Positions 50,656 through 60,079 of a DNA stretch of 64,000 bases are shown piece after piece (the stretch's first letter is position 1; each line of letters opens with the position of its first letter). The notes below the pieces were generated by a model, which searched no databases, was not told where the DNA came from, and saw nothing but the letters and a program-made list of their open reading frames with translations. Origin of the DNA: Acidaminobacter sp. (lineage in GTDB: Bacteria; Bacillota_A; Clostridia; Peptostreptococcales; Acidaminobacteraceae); the NCBI GenBank assembly GCA_009881125.1, contig WXFH01000006.1, forward strand, positions 20,094 through 84,093, read 5' to 3'. A program made the translations under genes and the position numbers.

Positions 50656-52464
50656 ATGATCGTAAGGGGGGTGTCTGCAATTCAACGCATTCAAACTGTG
50701 AAAAAAGCACTCTGCGCATTGTTGATTTCAGTGATTGCCCTGGCCCCACTGACCGAAGCTGCAGGCAGCTTATCTTTCGGAAACAGCGCAATCAGGGAGA
50801 TCTCAATCTATCTGAATGAAAGAAAGCTCGAATTTAAAACTATGCCTGTTGTCCGTGGCGGGATCGTCTATGTGCCGCTCATTGAGCTCGCCTCTGAGCT
50901 TAGGCTGTATTATCAGCGTCATGACGAACAGGACGCCGTCCTCTATAAGAATAACCTGTTCATTAAAATTGTCAAGGACAGCGAGACCGCCTACATCAAC
51001 GGCGCCCCAATCTCTTTACAAGGGGCGGTCTTCGAAGAAGACAACCGGCTTTACCTGCCTGTAAGTCTGATCGCCGCCGCACTGGACTTCCAGGATAGCT
51101 GGGATCCGGCGACCGGCACTTACACTTTGGTGTCCGGCGAGGCAGGATACAAATTTACCTTCTTTAAAGATTCGTTTTATAAGAAGATTTTTGTAGATGC
51201 CCATGGCGTCAACATTTCAGTCCCGCTTCACTGGGAACGTCTGACATCAGAACGCCAAAGTTTTGGTTTTATCGACAGTTATGAACAGTTCAGCGTCGAA
51301 ATCATGGCGGAACGACAAGGGGCAGGCACCACTCTTGAAGATTGGCAGGAGACGGTCCTTGATGATGTCAAAAAAGCCGGGTCGGGCCTTGCAGGCACCA
51401 TTGGGATCGATACCATGACCACAACGAGAATCGACTCACATTCTCTTGAATATGACGTCCGTCAAGGACCCGAAATCATTCACAACGTCAACTATGTCTT
51501 TTTGCAGGAGAATATTGGCTATAATCTACATTTCGCCTATAACGATTACATTGATCCGGTCTACGCCAAAAGTATTATTCGAAATGTGGCTGAAAGCTTT
51601 CAGGTCGACATGCTGACCATACGGGAGTCGGAGGAGCATTATGTAGAATACCGGAATTTCTTTGAGTTCGGCGTCACCCTGGATCACGAGCTCTTTTCAA
51701 ACCAGCTCGCTTTTAATTCCCAGCGCTTTGAAGGTACACTTCTTAACCCGGACGGAGTCGAACAATTTCTGATCACAGTTTCAAAAGGAACCGACAAACT
51801 CGAATTTGTCGTGCCTGTCCAAGGGGGGAAATTCAGCACCAGGATTTACCTGCCGTTTGGTCTTGGCAAACACAACGTTCTGATTGAAACGCTGGATAAA
51901 AACGGATTCATTTTTGACGCAAAACGGGATCTCAACTTTGAACCGCGGATCAATTACCACCGCAATAATGTCATGCAGTTCAGCCTGATCAACACGAGCA
52001 GTGACAAGATCCGTTATTTGGTGCCTACCGTCAGAATTCCTGCTGATCACGAGCAAATTTCAAGCGTCTCCAATTTGCTGAGCTACAAAGAAGTGACGCA
52101 ATACGGAAAAGCCCGGGCACTGTATCTCTGGATTCTCGAGAATATTGAATTGGACGACTCAAGAGAGCCATTTAAGAGAAATGCACTGGAGGTCTTCGAC
52201 AAGGAAATTGGCACCGAAGAGGAGATTGGCCTGCTTTACGCTTCCTTTTTAAGAGCTATTGGGATCCCCGCCAGAATGACGACCGGCGAAGGCATTGCAC
52301 ACCAACATATCTGGGTGGAGGTTTTCATCAACGGTGAATGGCGTGTCATGGATATTGGACACGAATACACTGCCAACACTTCAAATCCGCCACTAAAATA
52401 TTTTTGGCTGGATCGGGCTGCCTTTTATGAGAATTATGAAAATATCACTTCATTAAATGAATAA
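50656..52464 (+). CDS. Secreted transglutaminase-like protein lacking the catalytic cysteine
   Basis: Up to 602 residues. The N-terminus holds a signal peptide (ALCALLISVIALAPLTEAAG) and a copper-amine-oxidase-N-type stalk domain (about 45-165). The middle is beta-rich and unassigned. The last 130 residues are a transglutaminase core: FLRAIGIPARMTTGEG, His551 in HIWVEVF and Asp566 in RVMDIGHEY. The usual Cys position is Glu521 (TEEEIGLLYA), so activity is doubtful. Start is unclear: ATG 50656 has no ribosome-binding site, whereas AAGGGGG is nine bases before an in-frame ATT at 50680; GTG 50698 is another option. Coordinates use the ATG. Confidence 0.82.
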   Translation: MIVRGVSAIQRIQTVKKALCALLISVIALAPLTEAAGSLSFGNSAIREISIYLNERKLEFKTMPVVRGGIVYVPLIELASELRLYYQRHDEQDAVLYKNNLFIKIVKDSETAYINGAPISLQGAVFEEDNRLYLPVSLIAAALDFQDSWDPATGTYTLVSGEAGYKFTFFKDSFYKKIFVDAHGVNISVPLHWERLTSERQSFGFIDSYEQFSVEIMAERQGAGTTLEDWQETVLDDVKKAGSGLAGTIGIDTMTTTRIDSHSLEYDVRQGPEIIHNVNYVFLQENIGYNLHFAYNDYIDPVYAKSIIRNVAESFQVDMLTIRESEEHYVEYRNFFEFGVTLDHELFSNQLAFNSQRFEGTLLNPDGVEQFLITVSKGTDKLEFVVPVQGGKFSTRIYLPFGLGKHNVLIETLDKNGFIFDAKRDLNFEPRINYHRNNVMQFSLINTSSDKIRYLVPTVRIPADHEQISSVSNLLSYKEVTQYGKARALYLWILENIELDDSREPFKRNALEVFDKEIGTEEEIGLLYASFLRAIGIPARMTTGEGIAHQHIWVEVFINGEWRVMDIGHEYTANTSNPPLKYFWLDRAAFYENYENITSLNE

Positions 52465-52545
52465 GAAAAATAAGGAAATAGAGGAAGCCACGCCATGAAA
52501 GTCAGAACTTTGACTTTCTGCGCTGCTTCCTCTTCTTATTTTTAT
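52465..52545. terminator. Bidirectional terminator
   Basis: A long imperfect inverted repeat between convergent genes: outer arms AAAATAAG.. and ..CTTATTTT, then GAGGAAGC / GCTTCCTC, then GAAAGTCA / TGACTTTC in the centre. A-rich left and T-rich right flanks let it work in both directions. Confidence 0.8.
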
Positions 52546-53301
52546 TCACACCGGCCATTCCAAGAGAGCCGCATTCTTTTTCAACCAGTTCTGCGCGTTC
52601 CTGTAATCCGGCATCGCGCTTTCCACGACCGAATAGAATGCCTTGGAATGATTGAGATGGGCCAAATGCGCCAGTTCGTGCACGACGATATAATCCGCGA
52701 TAAATTGAGGCGCCAGAAGGATTCGCCAGCAGAAATTGAGGCTCCCTCTGCTGCTGCAGCTGCCGTAACGAGTCTTAGCACGACTTATTTTGACAGCACT
52801 CGGCTGAAGGGACATTCGCTGTCCGTAATACTGTACGCGCCTCGCAAACCAAGTCTTGGAAAAAACCATCAGCGCCTCTTCCACCGCCTCGGCTGCCTGT
52901 TGCTCGTAGGTTGCAGAAGGTGATTCATTCAATTTAGTCCCTGAATAAATGTGGATTTCCAGCCGCTTCTCATCCACAGCTGCCTTTAGCTTATGTCCGG
53001 GTTTAATCGCCGCCTTCACCACCCTGAAAGGGCGCTCTGCAATGGTAATGTACTCACCTTCAGAAAACGTGTACTTTGGCGTTTGATTCGCATAGGCCGA
53101 CACCCGGTCGAGATACTTCCCAATTTCCGCTCGACTGTGCTCAAGGAAATCCTCAAGGGACTTCAGCGAAGCCCTTTTGGGGATTGAGGCGACCAAGCCA
53201 CCGGACTTTTTGATCTTGAGGCGGTAATCCATGCGCTGTTCGCGCTTGACGGCGACCTCGTAAGATCTTCCGTTGTGTTGAAAGTGAATGCTGGTGACCA
53301 T
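52546..53301 (-). CDS. YgjP-type metallopeptidase
   Basis: 251 residues. The zinc motif HELAHLAHLNHSKAF has the HExxH form with the third His, and KTRYGSCSSRGSLNFCWRI stands before it, both diagnostic of the YgjP/DUF45 family (WLM-like). Members are found with restriction systems or alone; substrate unknown. ATG 53301, nine bases after AAGGAGG, is preferred to the ATG two codons earlier. Confidence 0.9.
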   Translation of the reverse strand: MVTSIHFQHNGRSYEVAVKREQRMDYRLKIKKSGGLVASIPKRASLKSLEDFLEHSRAEIGKYLDRVSAYANQTPKYTFSEGEYITIAERPFRVVKAAIKPGHKLKAAVDEKRLEIHIYSGTKLNESPSATYEQQAAEAVEEALMVFSKTWFARRVQYYGQRMSLQPSAVKISRAKTRYGSCSSRGSLNFCWRILLAPQFIADYIVVHELAHLAHLNHSKAFYSVVESAMPDYRNAQNWLKKNAALLEWPV

Positions 53302-53352
53302 CGGCATAAGCCTCCTTGCCTTGGGGACTGTCCTAAACCTGCTTCAGTCGTG

Positions 53353-53388
53353 ATAAAAGCAGCCCGTCAAGTGCGCCGGGCTGCTTTA
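53353..53388 (-). terminator. Intrinsic terminator of kce
   Basis: AAAGCAGCCCG pairs with CGGGCTGCTTT (11 bp) with TTTTATC on the minus strand, 14 bases beyond the kce stop. Confidence 0.9.
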
Positions 53389-53402
53389 GTCTGCTCTAAA
53401 AA

Positions 53403-54218
53403 CTATTTCGCAATGCCTAGGATCCGTCTCGCTTCAGCTGGTGTTGCGACTTCCCTGCCAAGCTCTGCGGCCAGTCTTACAACCCTGGCAACGAGCTGGG
53501 CATTGGAATCTGCCTTGACACCCTTGCTGTAGTAGACGTTGTCCTCGAAGCCAACGCGGACGTGGCCTCCCATAATAATGGCCATGGCGGCAAGGGGTGT
53601 CTCGAAGCGGCCTACGCCAGCAACCGTCCAGGTCGCGTCTGACGGGATCTGATGGACCATGTACATAAGGTCCTCCGGATTCCCCGGACAAGCACCCGGC
53701 ACACCGAGGACGAAGTCAAAATGGAGCGGCGCGCTGATCAAGCCTTTCTTGACCAGCCCTTTGGCTGTGTCGATCATTCCGCGCTCAAACACTTCAATTT
53801 CAGGCTTGACGCCCATTTCCTGCATACGCTTGGCGAAGATCTCAATATTCTCCTGGGTATTCATGAACACTTCATCCCCAAAGTTACAGGTACCACAGCT
53901 GAGGGTCGCCATTTCGGGCGCCAGCTCGACCGGCTGCAGCCTCTGCTCAGGCGTATGCCAGGTCGCGCCGCCCGTGGACGGCTGGACAATGATGTCACAC
54001 TTGGCGCTGACTTTATCTATGATTTCTTTGTAGACGTCTCCCGACTGCGTTGGATTGCCTTCCGCGTCCCGCGCGTGCACGTGAACTATGGATGCGCCAG
54101 CTTTCCAGCACTCATAAGCAGCTTCAGCTATTTCATCCGGCGTCACCGGAAGGTTTGGCTGAATTTCCTTGGTTACCTCCGCACCGGTCAGCGCGGCAGT
54201 AATGATCAATTTTTGCAT
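53403..54218 (-). CDS. kce: 3-keto-5-aminohexanoate cleavage enzyme
   Basis: 271 residues, BKACE family. Zinc ligands His46 and His48 (IVHVHARD) and Glu225 (VGFEDNVYY) are present, as are PEMATLSCGTCNFGDE, LHFDFVLGVPGA and NAQLVARVVRLAAELGR, close to experimentally known Kce. It condenses 3-keto-5-aminohexanoate with acetyl-CoA to give acetoacetate and 3-aminobutyryl-CoA in lysine fermentation. Other BKACE members act on other beta-keto acids, but pairing with kal supports the lysine role. ATG with AGGAGG; 12 bases after kal. Confidence 0.93.
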   Translation of the reverse strand: MQKLIITAALTGAEVTKEIQPNLPVTPDEIAEAAYECWKAGASIVHVHARDAEGNPTQSGDVYKEIIDKVSAKCDIIVQPSTGGATWHTPEQRLQPVELAPEMATLSCGTCNFGDEVFMNTQENIEIFAKRMQEMGVKPEIEVFERGMIDTAKGLVKKGLISAPLHFDFVLGVPGACPGNPEDLMYMVHQIPSDATWTVAGVGRFETPLAAMAIIMGGHVRVGFEDNVYYSKGVKADSNAQLVARVVRLAAELGREVATPAEARRILGIAK

Positions 54219-54230
54219 TCAGGCCACCTC

Positions 54231-54614
54231 CTATTTGCGCTGCTTGTCTTTAGGAACCACACAGGTGCCTGTCGCGCGACAGACCACAATAGGCTCTTCA
54301 AGTACGTCACAAGCGGAATCGTTGATGTCCGGTCTTGGAATGATGACTTTTCTGGCCTCGAAGACCATTTTCCGAGAAGAATTTCCGACTTTGACGATCT
54401 CGCCGACGGCTTCTATGTAATCCCCCGCATAGACAGGCGCTAGAAATTCTACAGACTCATAGCCCGCAAAAAGTCCTTCGTCCCCGTCCTGACGGATGAG
54501 AAGCTCGGTGGCGACATCCCCAAATAAATTGAGCATTTTTGCGCCATCCACCAAGTTGCCGCCGTAATGCGCGTCGTGCATGCTCATTCTGATTCTGATC
54601 ATTGCTTTTGACAT
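54231..54614 (-). CDS. kal: 3-aminobutyryl-CoA ammonia lyase
   Basis: 127 residues from ATG 54614 (GGAGG seven bases upstream; an earlier in-frame start is rejected). Hot-dog fold protein starting [20 protein letters not shown], with [17 protein letters not shown] and [17 protein letters not shown]. Kal removes ammonia from 3-aminobutyryl-CoA to give crotonyl-CoA, the step after Kce. Other lysine-fermentation genes (kamA, kamDE, kdd) are not in this window. Confidence 0.93.
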   Translation of the reverse strand: MSKAMIRIRMSMHDAHYGGNLVDGAKMLNLFGDVATELLIRQDGDEGLFAGYESVEFLAPVYAGDYIEAVGEIVKVGNSSRKMVFEARKVIIPRPDINDSACDVLEEPIVVCRATGTCVVPKDKQRK

Positions 54615-54662
54615 GTGATAACCTCCAAAGGTTAACCCGACCCTGTTCTTGCACCCAAGGCT

Positions 54663-54668
54663 ATTATA
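54663..54668 (-). promoter_or_regulatory. -10 element of kal-kce
   Basis: TATAAT on the minus strand, 49 bases before kal, with a poor T-rich -35. It lies after the V-ATPase terminator, so kal-kce is a separate unit. Confidence 0.5.
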
Positions 54669-54729
54669 TCCTTTCGGCGGCAAAAAGAAAATGAGGGAAT
54701 GCAAAACTCTTTGCAAAATACAAGTGAGA

Positions 54730-54768
54730 AGCGGGCGGAGGAAACTATGCGTTTCCCCTCGCCCGCTG
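54730..54768 (-). terminator. Terminator of the V-ATPase operon
   Basis: AGCGGGCGAGGGGAAAC pairs with GTTTCCTCCGCCCGCT (one bulged base) around GCATA, just beyond the subunit D stop. The following T content is modest (TCTCACTT). Confidence 0.75.
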
Positions 54769-54770
54769 AT

Positions 54771-55394
54771 TTACATTTTTTTCGAAGCGTTTTTCTTGAC
54801 CTTCTTAAGCCGGAAGAAATCCTCCCGCTCTTTTTCTTCAAGGGTCTCCGAAATAGCCTTGACCAAGGCCCTGTACCTTGGTATTTGAATGCGGTCCAGG
54901 GCGTTGGTTCGCTTTTGTGTCTTCTTGATTTCCATAGCCAGCTTGTAAATGGAGGTTTCGATCTCGGCCAGCTCATATAGCTTTCGGCGCAGATCGTTGT
55001 AGGCCTCTACGGCGTTGTCCAGGGCAGAGTTCGTCCTGAAGACGCCATAACTGGGGTCAATGGGCTGGGGTACGTTTCGGACCATCGGCAGCTCTACGCC
55101 CATGACGCTGCGGCTGAGCAGCTCAAATTCCTCATCCTTAGGAATAGATATGGATATCTCTTCAATAGTTTGGGTCCCCAGCAGCATATTGGAAATCTTA
55201 AGCGCTTCGGAAGCTTCCTCAAAGCGATTCTGGATCTCGATCTGAACCTGGTTGGCACGGTTCATCATCCCCATCATATCCCGGATCAGAACATTCCGCT
55301 TCCGGTCCAACAGCTCATAGCCCCGGATAGAAAAGGCGAGCATGCTTTTTGCACGGATCAGATTGGCTTTGGTCGGCGCTATGTTGCTATACAT
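54771..55394 (-). CDS. V-type ATPase subunit D
   Basis: 207 residues. N-terminal APTKANLIRAKSMLAFSIRGYELLDRKRNVL is the subunit D hallmark, and the C-terminal helix (KKTQKRTNALDRIQIPRY) pairs with it. It is the central rotor stalk, equivalent to gamma. Thirteen bases after subunit B. Confidence 0.95.
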   Translation of the reverse strand: MYSNIAPTKANLIRAKSMLAFSIRGYELLDRKRNVLIRDMMGMMNRANQVQIEIQNRFEEASEALKISNMLLGTQTIEEISISIPKDEEFELLSRSVMGVELPMVRNVPQPIDPSYGVFRTNSALDNAVEAYNDLRRKLYELAEIETSIYKLAMEIKKTQKRTNALDRIQIPRYRALVKAISETLEEKEREDFFRLKKVKKNASKKM

Positions 55395-55406
55395 CCCGCA
55401 CCCCTC

Positions 55407-56786
55407 CTAACCTCTGTAGAACGCGTCAATAATATCTGTACTGAGGCGGTCAAGTTCAGTCCTCGGAAGAATACTGAGCACTTCCCAGGCAATGTCCAGA
55501 CTCTTTTTGATGTCACGGCTTTCGTCCAGATGCTGCCGCACAAACTGACTCTCAAAAGCCCGGCCAAAGGCCATATAGCGCTGATCTGTCTCCGTGAGGT
55601 CGCTCTCACCTATAATCTGAGCCAGTGAGCGGATATCCTGTACTTTTGAATAGCAGGAAAACAGCTGGTTGGCAACATCCGGATGCTCTTTCGTGGTGTA
55701 GCCCTCGCCAATGCCGTCTTTCATGAGGCGCGACAGGCTCGGCAGGACGTTGATGGGCGGATAGACATTGTCCTGGTGCAGTTCACGGCTGAGAACAATC
55801 TGGCCTTCAGTGATGTACCCTGTCAGATCCGGAATAGGATGGCTGATGTCATCATTAGGCATAGTCAGAATAGGCAGGAAGGTAATGGAGCCTTCACGGC
55901 TGTGGAGCATGCCTGCCCGTTCGTAGAGCGAAGCAAGGTCAGAGTAAAGGTAGCCGGGATAGCCTTTTCTGGAAGGCACTTCCTCCCGGGCCGAAGACAC
56001 CTCCCGGAGGGCTTCGCAGTAAGAGGTCAGGTCGGTCATGACGACCAGGACATGATATCCCAGCTCAAAGGCCAGGTATTCAGCAGTCGTCAAGGCACAC
56101 CTCGGCGTGCTGACGCGTTCGACTATAGGGTCGTCCGCCAGGTTGACAAACATGACGACTTTATCAATAGCGCCCGAGTCCTCGAAGCTGCGCCTGAAGT
56201 AATCCGCGTCATCGTGCTTGACACCAATGGCGGTAAACACCACGGCGAACTTGTCACTCGATGTGCCGCTAAGCTTAGCCTGGCGGACAATCTGGGCGGC
56301 GAGTTCATTGTGAGGCAAGCCGTTGCCTGAAAAGATAGGCAGCTTTTGCCCGCGGATCAGCGTGATCAGCGTATCAATGGAAGAAACGCCGGTTTCAATG
56401 TAATCTCTGGGATATTTTCTGGCTACGGGATTGATCGGTCTGCCGTTGATGTTGTAGCGCAGGTTGCCGTAGATAGGACCGCCGCCGTCAATGGGCCGCC
56501 CTATGCCGTCAAAGGAGCGTCCCAGGATGTCCGGGGACATGACCAGTTCAAAAGGCCTGCCGGTAAAACGTACAGACGCATTGGTGGCGGAGAGACCGGA
56601 GGTGCCTTCAAACACCTGGGCGACCACGGTCTTGTCCTCAAGGCGGATCACCTTGCCCAGCCTGTCCTTGTCGCCCTTGACGCGAATCTTGATAATTTCA
56701 CCATAAGAAGCATTTTCAACGCCTGAAAGGACCATCAGCGGACCTTCGAGCATGTCTATTTTCAGATACTCTTTTGCAATTTCCAC
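55407..56786 (-). CDS. V-type ATPase subunit B
   Basis: 459 residues. Non-catalytic subunit: [67 protein letters not shown], and the C-terminal [17 protein letters not shown]. Length is standard. It alternates with A in the V1 head. Confidence 0.95.
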   Translation of the reverse strand: MEIAKEYLKIDMLEGPLMVLSGVENASYGEIIKIRVKGDKDRLGKVIRLEDKTVVAQVFEGTSGLSATNASVRFTGRPFELVMSPDILGRSFDGIGRPIDGGGPIYGNLRYNINGRPINPVARKYPRDYIETGVSSIDTLITLIRGQKLPIFSGNGLPHNELAAQIVRQAKLSGTSSDKFAVVFTAIGVKHDDADYFRRSFEDSGAIDKVVMFVNLADDPIVERVSTPRCALTTAEYLAFELGYHVLVVMTDLTSYCEALREVSSAREEVPSRKGYPGYLYSDLASLYERAGMLHSREGSITFLPILTMPNDDISHPIPDLTGYITEGQIVLSRELHQDNVYPPINVLPSLSRLMKDGIGEGYTTKEHPDVANQLFSCYSKVQDIRSLAQIIGESDLTETDQRYMAFGRAFESQFVRQHLDESRDIKKSLDIAWEVLSILPRTELDRLSTDIIDAFYRG

Positions 56787-56798
56787 GCTGGTCCCCCC

Positions 56799-58565
56799 TT
56801 AGGCATATTTTTTAATCAGCGAGTCAAAGTAATCATCGATCTGCTCCGTGAGGACATCCAGACCGGTCAAATCATCATTAGGGATGTCGTACTTCATTTT
56901 AATGACCCGTTCGAAGAGCGACTCATTGCGCACTACCGAAATAGGGATTCCTTTCCTGACCGCTTCGAGGCCGCGCTCATAGAGATGTGCTATGACCGTC
57001 AGCATGCGGTACTGCTTTTGAATAGGGACATAGGTGTCGTCCTTGTGAAAGGCATTCTGCTGCAAAAATCCAATTTTCAGGACTTTGGACACTTCCAGGA
57101 TCAAGCGCTGATCATCCGGAAGGACATCTTCGCCCACGAGCTGAACAATATCCGCCAGCTTGTTTTCCTCAAACAAAAGCCGGATCATTTCCGCCCGCAG
57201 CTCCACGAGGTCCGCACTGACATGGGCCGCGTACCATGGCGCAAGGATTTTGATATAGCCGCTGTAACTGTTCAGCCAGTGAATTGACGGGTAGTGGCGC
57301 GCATACGCGAGCTTTTTGTCGAGGGCCAGAAAGGCGTTGACAAAGCGTTTGGTGTTTTCCGTCACCGGCTCGGAGAAATCGCCGCCGGCCGGGGAAACGG
57401 CACCTATGATCGTGACAGAGGCGTCCCGACCTTCCATGGTCCGGACGTAACCGGCGCGCTCGTAAAATTCCGCAAGTCTGGACGGCAGGTAGGCCGGGTA
57501 GCCATCTTCCGCCGGCATTTCTTCCAGGCGGCCGGAGATCTCCCTCAGGGCTTCTGCCCAGCGAGAGGTGGAGTCCGCCATAATGGCGACATCATAACCC
57601 ATGTCCCGGTAGTACTCCGCAATGGTAATCCCGGTATAAATACTGGCCTCCCGGGCCGCAACCGGCATATTGGAGGTGTTGGCGATCAGAACCGTCCGGT
57701 CCATGATTGGACGGCCTGATGCCGGATCGATCAGCCTTGGAAACTGCTCCAGAACGTCCGTCATTTCATTGCCCCGCTCGCCACAGCCAATATAGACAAT
57801 AATATCCGCATCGCTCCACTTTGCGAGCTGGTGCTGGGTCATGGTTTTGCCCGTGCCGAAGCCACCAGGTATGGCGGCGGTGCCGCCCTTGGCGATAGGG
57901 AAAAAGATGTCCAGCACACGCTGGCCCGTCAGCAGGGGTTTCGACAGCGCAAGGCGCTCTGAAACCGGCCTAGGGGATCTGACCGGCCATTCCTGCAGAA
58001 GGCAGAGTGACTCCTCATCACCTTCTCTGTTCCTGATTTTCACTAATGGCTCTATTATGTTGTATTCCCCGGAGGGTGCGCACCAGGTCACTTCGCCCTC
58101 CACACCCGGCGGTACAATCCAGCGAAACTCAATCAGAGGGGTTTCCTGAAAACTCGCCATACACATCCCCTGCAGGAGGTGCTGCCCGACGACGACATCC
58201 ATTTCCACTTTCCAGAGGACGGTCTCATCAATAGCAATCATGCCGATACCCTCATTGATAAAGCCAGGATTGTTTTTTTCGATCTCCAGCAGCGGCCGCT
58301 CGATGCCGTCGAAGATATTGCCCAGCAGCCCAGGCCCAAGTTTGAGGGATAAAGGCTTGCCGGTGGACGTCACCGGTTCGCCAATTTTCAAACCCTCGGT
58401 CTCCTCGTAAACCTGAATGGTGGCGTCATTGCCTTCTATGGCGATGATCTCCCCAATCAGCTTAAGATGGCCTACCATGACCATTTCACGCATTTTATAG
58501 CCCGTCATGTCTGTGGCGCCGACAACCGGGCCATTGACCATTTTTATTCGGCCACGATCATGCAT
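56799..58565 (-). CDS. V-type ATPase catalytic subunit A
   Basis: 588 residues from ATG 58565, which overlaps the subunit E stop by eight bases; a longer frame inside subunit E is rejected. Walker A GGFGTGKTMTQHQLAKW, catalytic GCGERGNEMTDVLEQFP, ADSTSRWAEALREISGRLEEMPAEDGYPAYL, and the 80-residue non-homologous insertion (about 110-190) typical of A/V-type A subunits. Confidence 0.96.
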   Translation of the reverse strand: MHDRGRIKMVNGPVVGATDMTGYKMREMVMVGHLKLIGEIIAIEGNDATIQVYEETEGLKIGEPVTSTGKPLSLKLGPGLLGNIFDGIERPLLEIEKNNPGFINEGIGMIAIDETVLWKVEMDVVVGQHLLQGMCMASFQETPLIEFRWIVPPGVEGEVTWCAPSGEYNIIEPLVKIRNREGDEESLCLLQEWPVRSPRPVSERLALSKPLLTGQRVLDIFFPIAKGGTAAIPGGFGTGKTMTQHQLAKWSDADIIVYIGCGERGNEMTDVLEQFPRLIDPASGRPIMDRTVLIANTSNMPVAAREASIYTGITIAEYYRDMGYDVAIMADSTSRWAEALREISGRLEEMPAEDGYPAYLPSRLAEFYERAGYVRTMEGRDASVTIIGAVSPAGGDFSEPVTENTKRFVNAFLALDKKLAYARHYPSIHWLNSYSGYIKILAPWYAAHVSADLVELRAEMIRLLFEENKLADIVQLVGEDVLPDDQRLILEVSKVLKIGFLQQNAFHKDDTYVPIQKQYRMLTVIAHLYERGLEAVRKGIPISVVRNESLFERVIKMKYDIPNDDLTGLDVLTEQIDDYFDSLIKKYA

Positions 58566-59199
58566 CTGCCTCACCCCGTTCCTCCAGAAGCTCTGCAACC
58601 AGCTGCCCCATCACGACTTCAGCGTCTTCGAGCAGGATGTCAAAGGAACCGTCCAGCTTCAGCGTCCGCTCGCCGTTATAAAAAATGAGACCGCCCATGA
58701 TGCCTTTTTTGACGGGCGCCCATTTTACCTTGGCAGGGTCAAACCCTTGCATTTTAATTTCGCTGGCCAGGACCTCCCCAAAACGCGAATAATCCTCTTC
58801 CAGAATTTCGACTTCAATGCTTGTAAACTTATTCAGTTCATCGACAGACTTATGAATGCGCTGCTTCAGAAATTCAAGATACTCAGGTGTTTTCCTGAAT
58901 TCATTCACCCGCGCCTTCAGGGCATCACAAAGCTCCAGGACAATATCGTGCTTCAGTCTCAGCATCTGTGTTCTGACGCCACTGAGCACTTTGGAAATCT
59001 TTTTCCTCGCGTCGCCCTGGGCATTCTCTTCATGAACCTCAATAAATTTTCTGGATTTTTCCTTCAGCTTCTCTTCGTATTCTTTGACCGCTTCGAAGGT
59101 TTCCTCATCGAGCTCGGAAATTTTAACGCTGTAGGACTCCTCGAGGCGATCGAGCACGATTTTCGTGAACACATCTATTTTTTCATCTACTGTAATCAT
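58558..59199 (-). CDS. V-type ATPase subunit E
   Basis: 213 residues. A long N-terminal coiled coil (DEETFEAVKEYEEKLKEKSRKF onward) then a globular C-terminal domain (GGLIFYNGERTLKLDGSFD). It is a peripheral-stalk subunit that pairs with G/H. Eighteen bases after subunit F. Confidence 0.92.
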   Translation of the reverse strand: MITVDEKIDVFTKIVLDRLEESYSVKISELDEETFEAVKEYEEKLKEKSRKFIEVHEENAQGDARKKISKVLSGVRTQMLRLKHDIVLELCDALKARVNEFRKTPEYLEFLKQRIHKSVDELNKFTSIEVEILEEDYSRFGEVLASEIKMQGFDPAKVKWAPVKKGIMGGLIFYNGERTLKLDGSFDILLEDAEVVMGQLVAELLEERGEADA

Positions 59200-59216
59200 T
59201 GGTCACCAACTCTCTG

Positions 59217-59522
59217 TTACAGTTTAATGCCGATCGAGTCGCGTATGTAGCGCGTGATGTACCCGCTGTCATATTTGCCCCCAACTGCCGGCACTTCAAC
59301 GATCATTTTTTTCTTTTCCTTGAGCTTAATTGCCATGACTTCCTTTTCAATCTTGTGAAGTACCCCGCTGGACAGGACGACGATCCCAATCTCGGGATCT
59401 GCCAGTTTTCTCTCCAGCAGCTCAAGTGCTTTATCCCTGTCCTGGACGAGCTCGCCGGCGATGCCGGACAGTCTGAGCCCCATCAATGTGTCCAGATCAT
59501 CGCTGATCAGAAATGACTTCAT
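59217..59522 (-). CDS. V-type ATPase subunit F
   Basis: 101 residues, a Rossmann-like small subunit: SFLISDDLDTLMGLRLSGI at the start and DPEIGIVVLSSGVL in the middle are family motifs. It sits with D in the central stalk. Confidence 0.93.
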   Translation of the reverse strand: MKSFLISDDLDTLMGLRLSGIAGELVQDRDKALELLERKLADPEIGIVVLSSGVLHKIEKEVMAIKLKEKKKMIVEVPAVGGKYDSGYITRYIRDSIGIKL

Positions 59523-59558
59523 ACGAACCGCTCCCTTCTGATGGCGCTGTGGTTCGGA

Positions 59559-59984
59559 CTACAATCGGCCAAGAATCAGAATGGAAATGATCAGACCGTA
59601 AATGGCGATTCCCTCTGCAAGACCAACGAAGATCAGGGTTTTGCCCAGGATTTTCGAGTCCTCGGAGACCGCGCCAAGGGCTGAGGATCCAACCGCGCCA
59701 ACAGCATAACCCGCGCCGATGGTCGCAAGACCCGTACACAGCGCCGCCGCAATAAACCCCAGGCCGCTGGCAGAGGATGCGGCACCGGTTTCCGCCGCGT
59801 AGGCGATATCCGGCACAACAAGTCCAATGGCGATCATCATGACCGGTGCGAAGATCGCAATATTCCAGCGCATGATGCGCTTCAACTGTTTCTTTTCCTT
59901 CAAGCCTTCACCAAAATAATGATACACACCTGCCAAAACCGTTCCAATCACAAGTAAAACATTCAATCCAAGCAAAATTTGCAT
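59559..59984 (-). CDS. V-type ATPase rotor subunit K
   Basis: 141 residues, four hydrophobic segments (about 3-22, 41-60, 73-98, 113-138). The second hairpin is the conserved one: GLATIGAGYAVGAVGSSALG and the ion-binding Glu124 in GLAEGIAIYGLII. The first hairpin (HYFGEGLKEKKQLKR loop) is degenerate with no carboxylate in the second helix. The Gln that helps bind Na+ in Enterococcus hirae NtpK is absent from the conserved hairpin, which suggests H+ coupling. Spirochaete-type K subunits have a similar length. Confidence 0.93.
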   Translation of the reverse strand: MQILLGLNVLLVIGTVLAGVYHYFGEGLKEKKQLKRIMRWNIAIFAPVMMIAIGLVVPDIAYAAETGAASSASGLGFIAAALCTGLATIGAGYAVGAVGSSALGAVSEDSKILGKTLIFVGLAEGIAIYGLIISILILGRL

Positions 59985-60079
59985 GCTAGTCTCCTCCTTG
60001 TTAGCTTTTTTATGCGAATGCGGGGCATTAGCCGCTGAGCAAAAAACAGTCTTTTCCCAAAGGGAAAAGATACTTCATT

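Noticed and set aside
52546..53301. Part of a restriction-modification or defence island with the YgjP peptidase
   Set aside because: No restriction, methylase or other defence gene lies near it.
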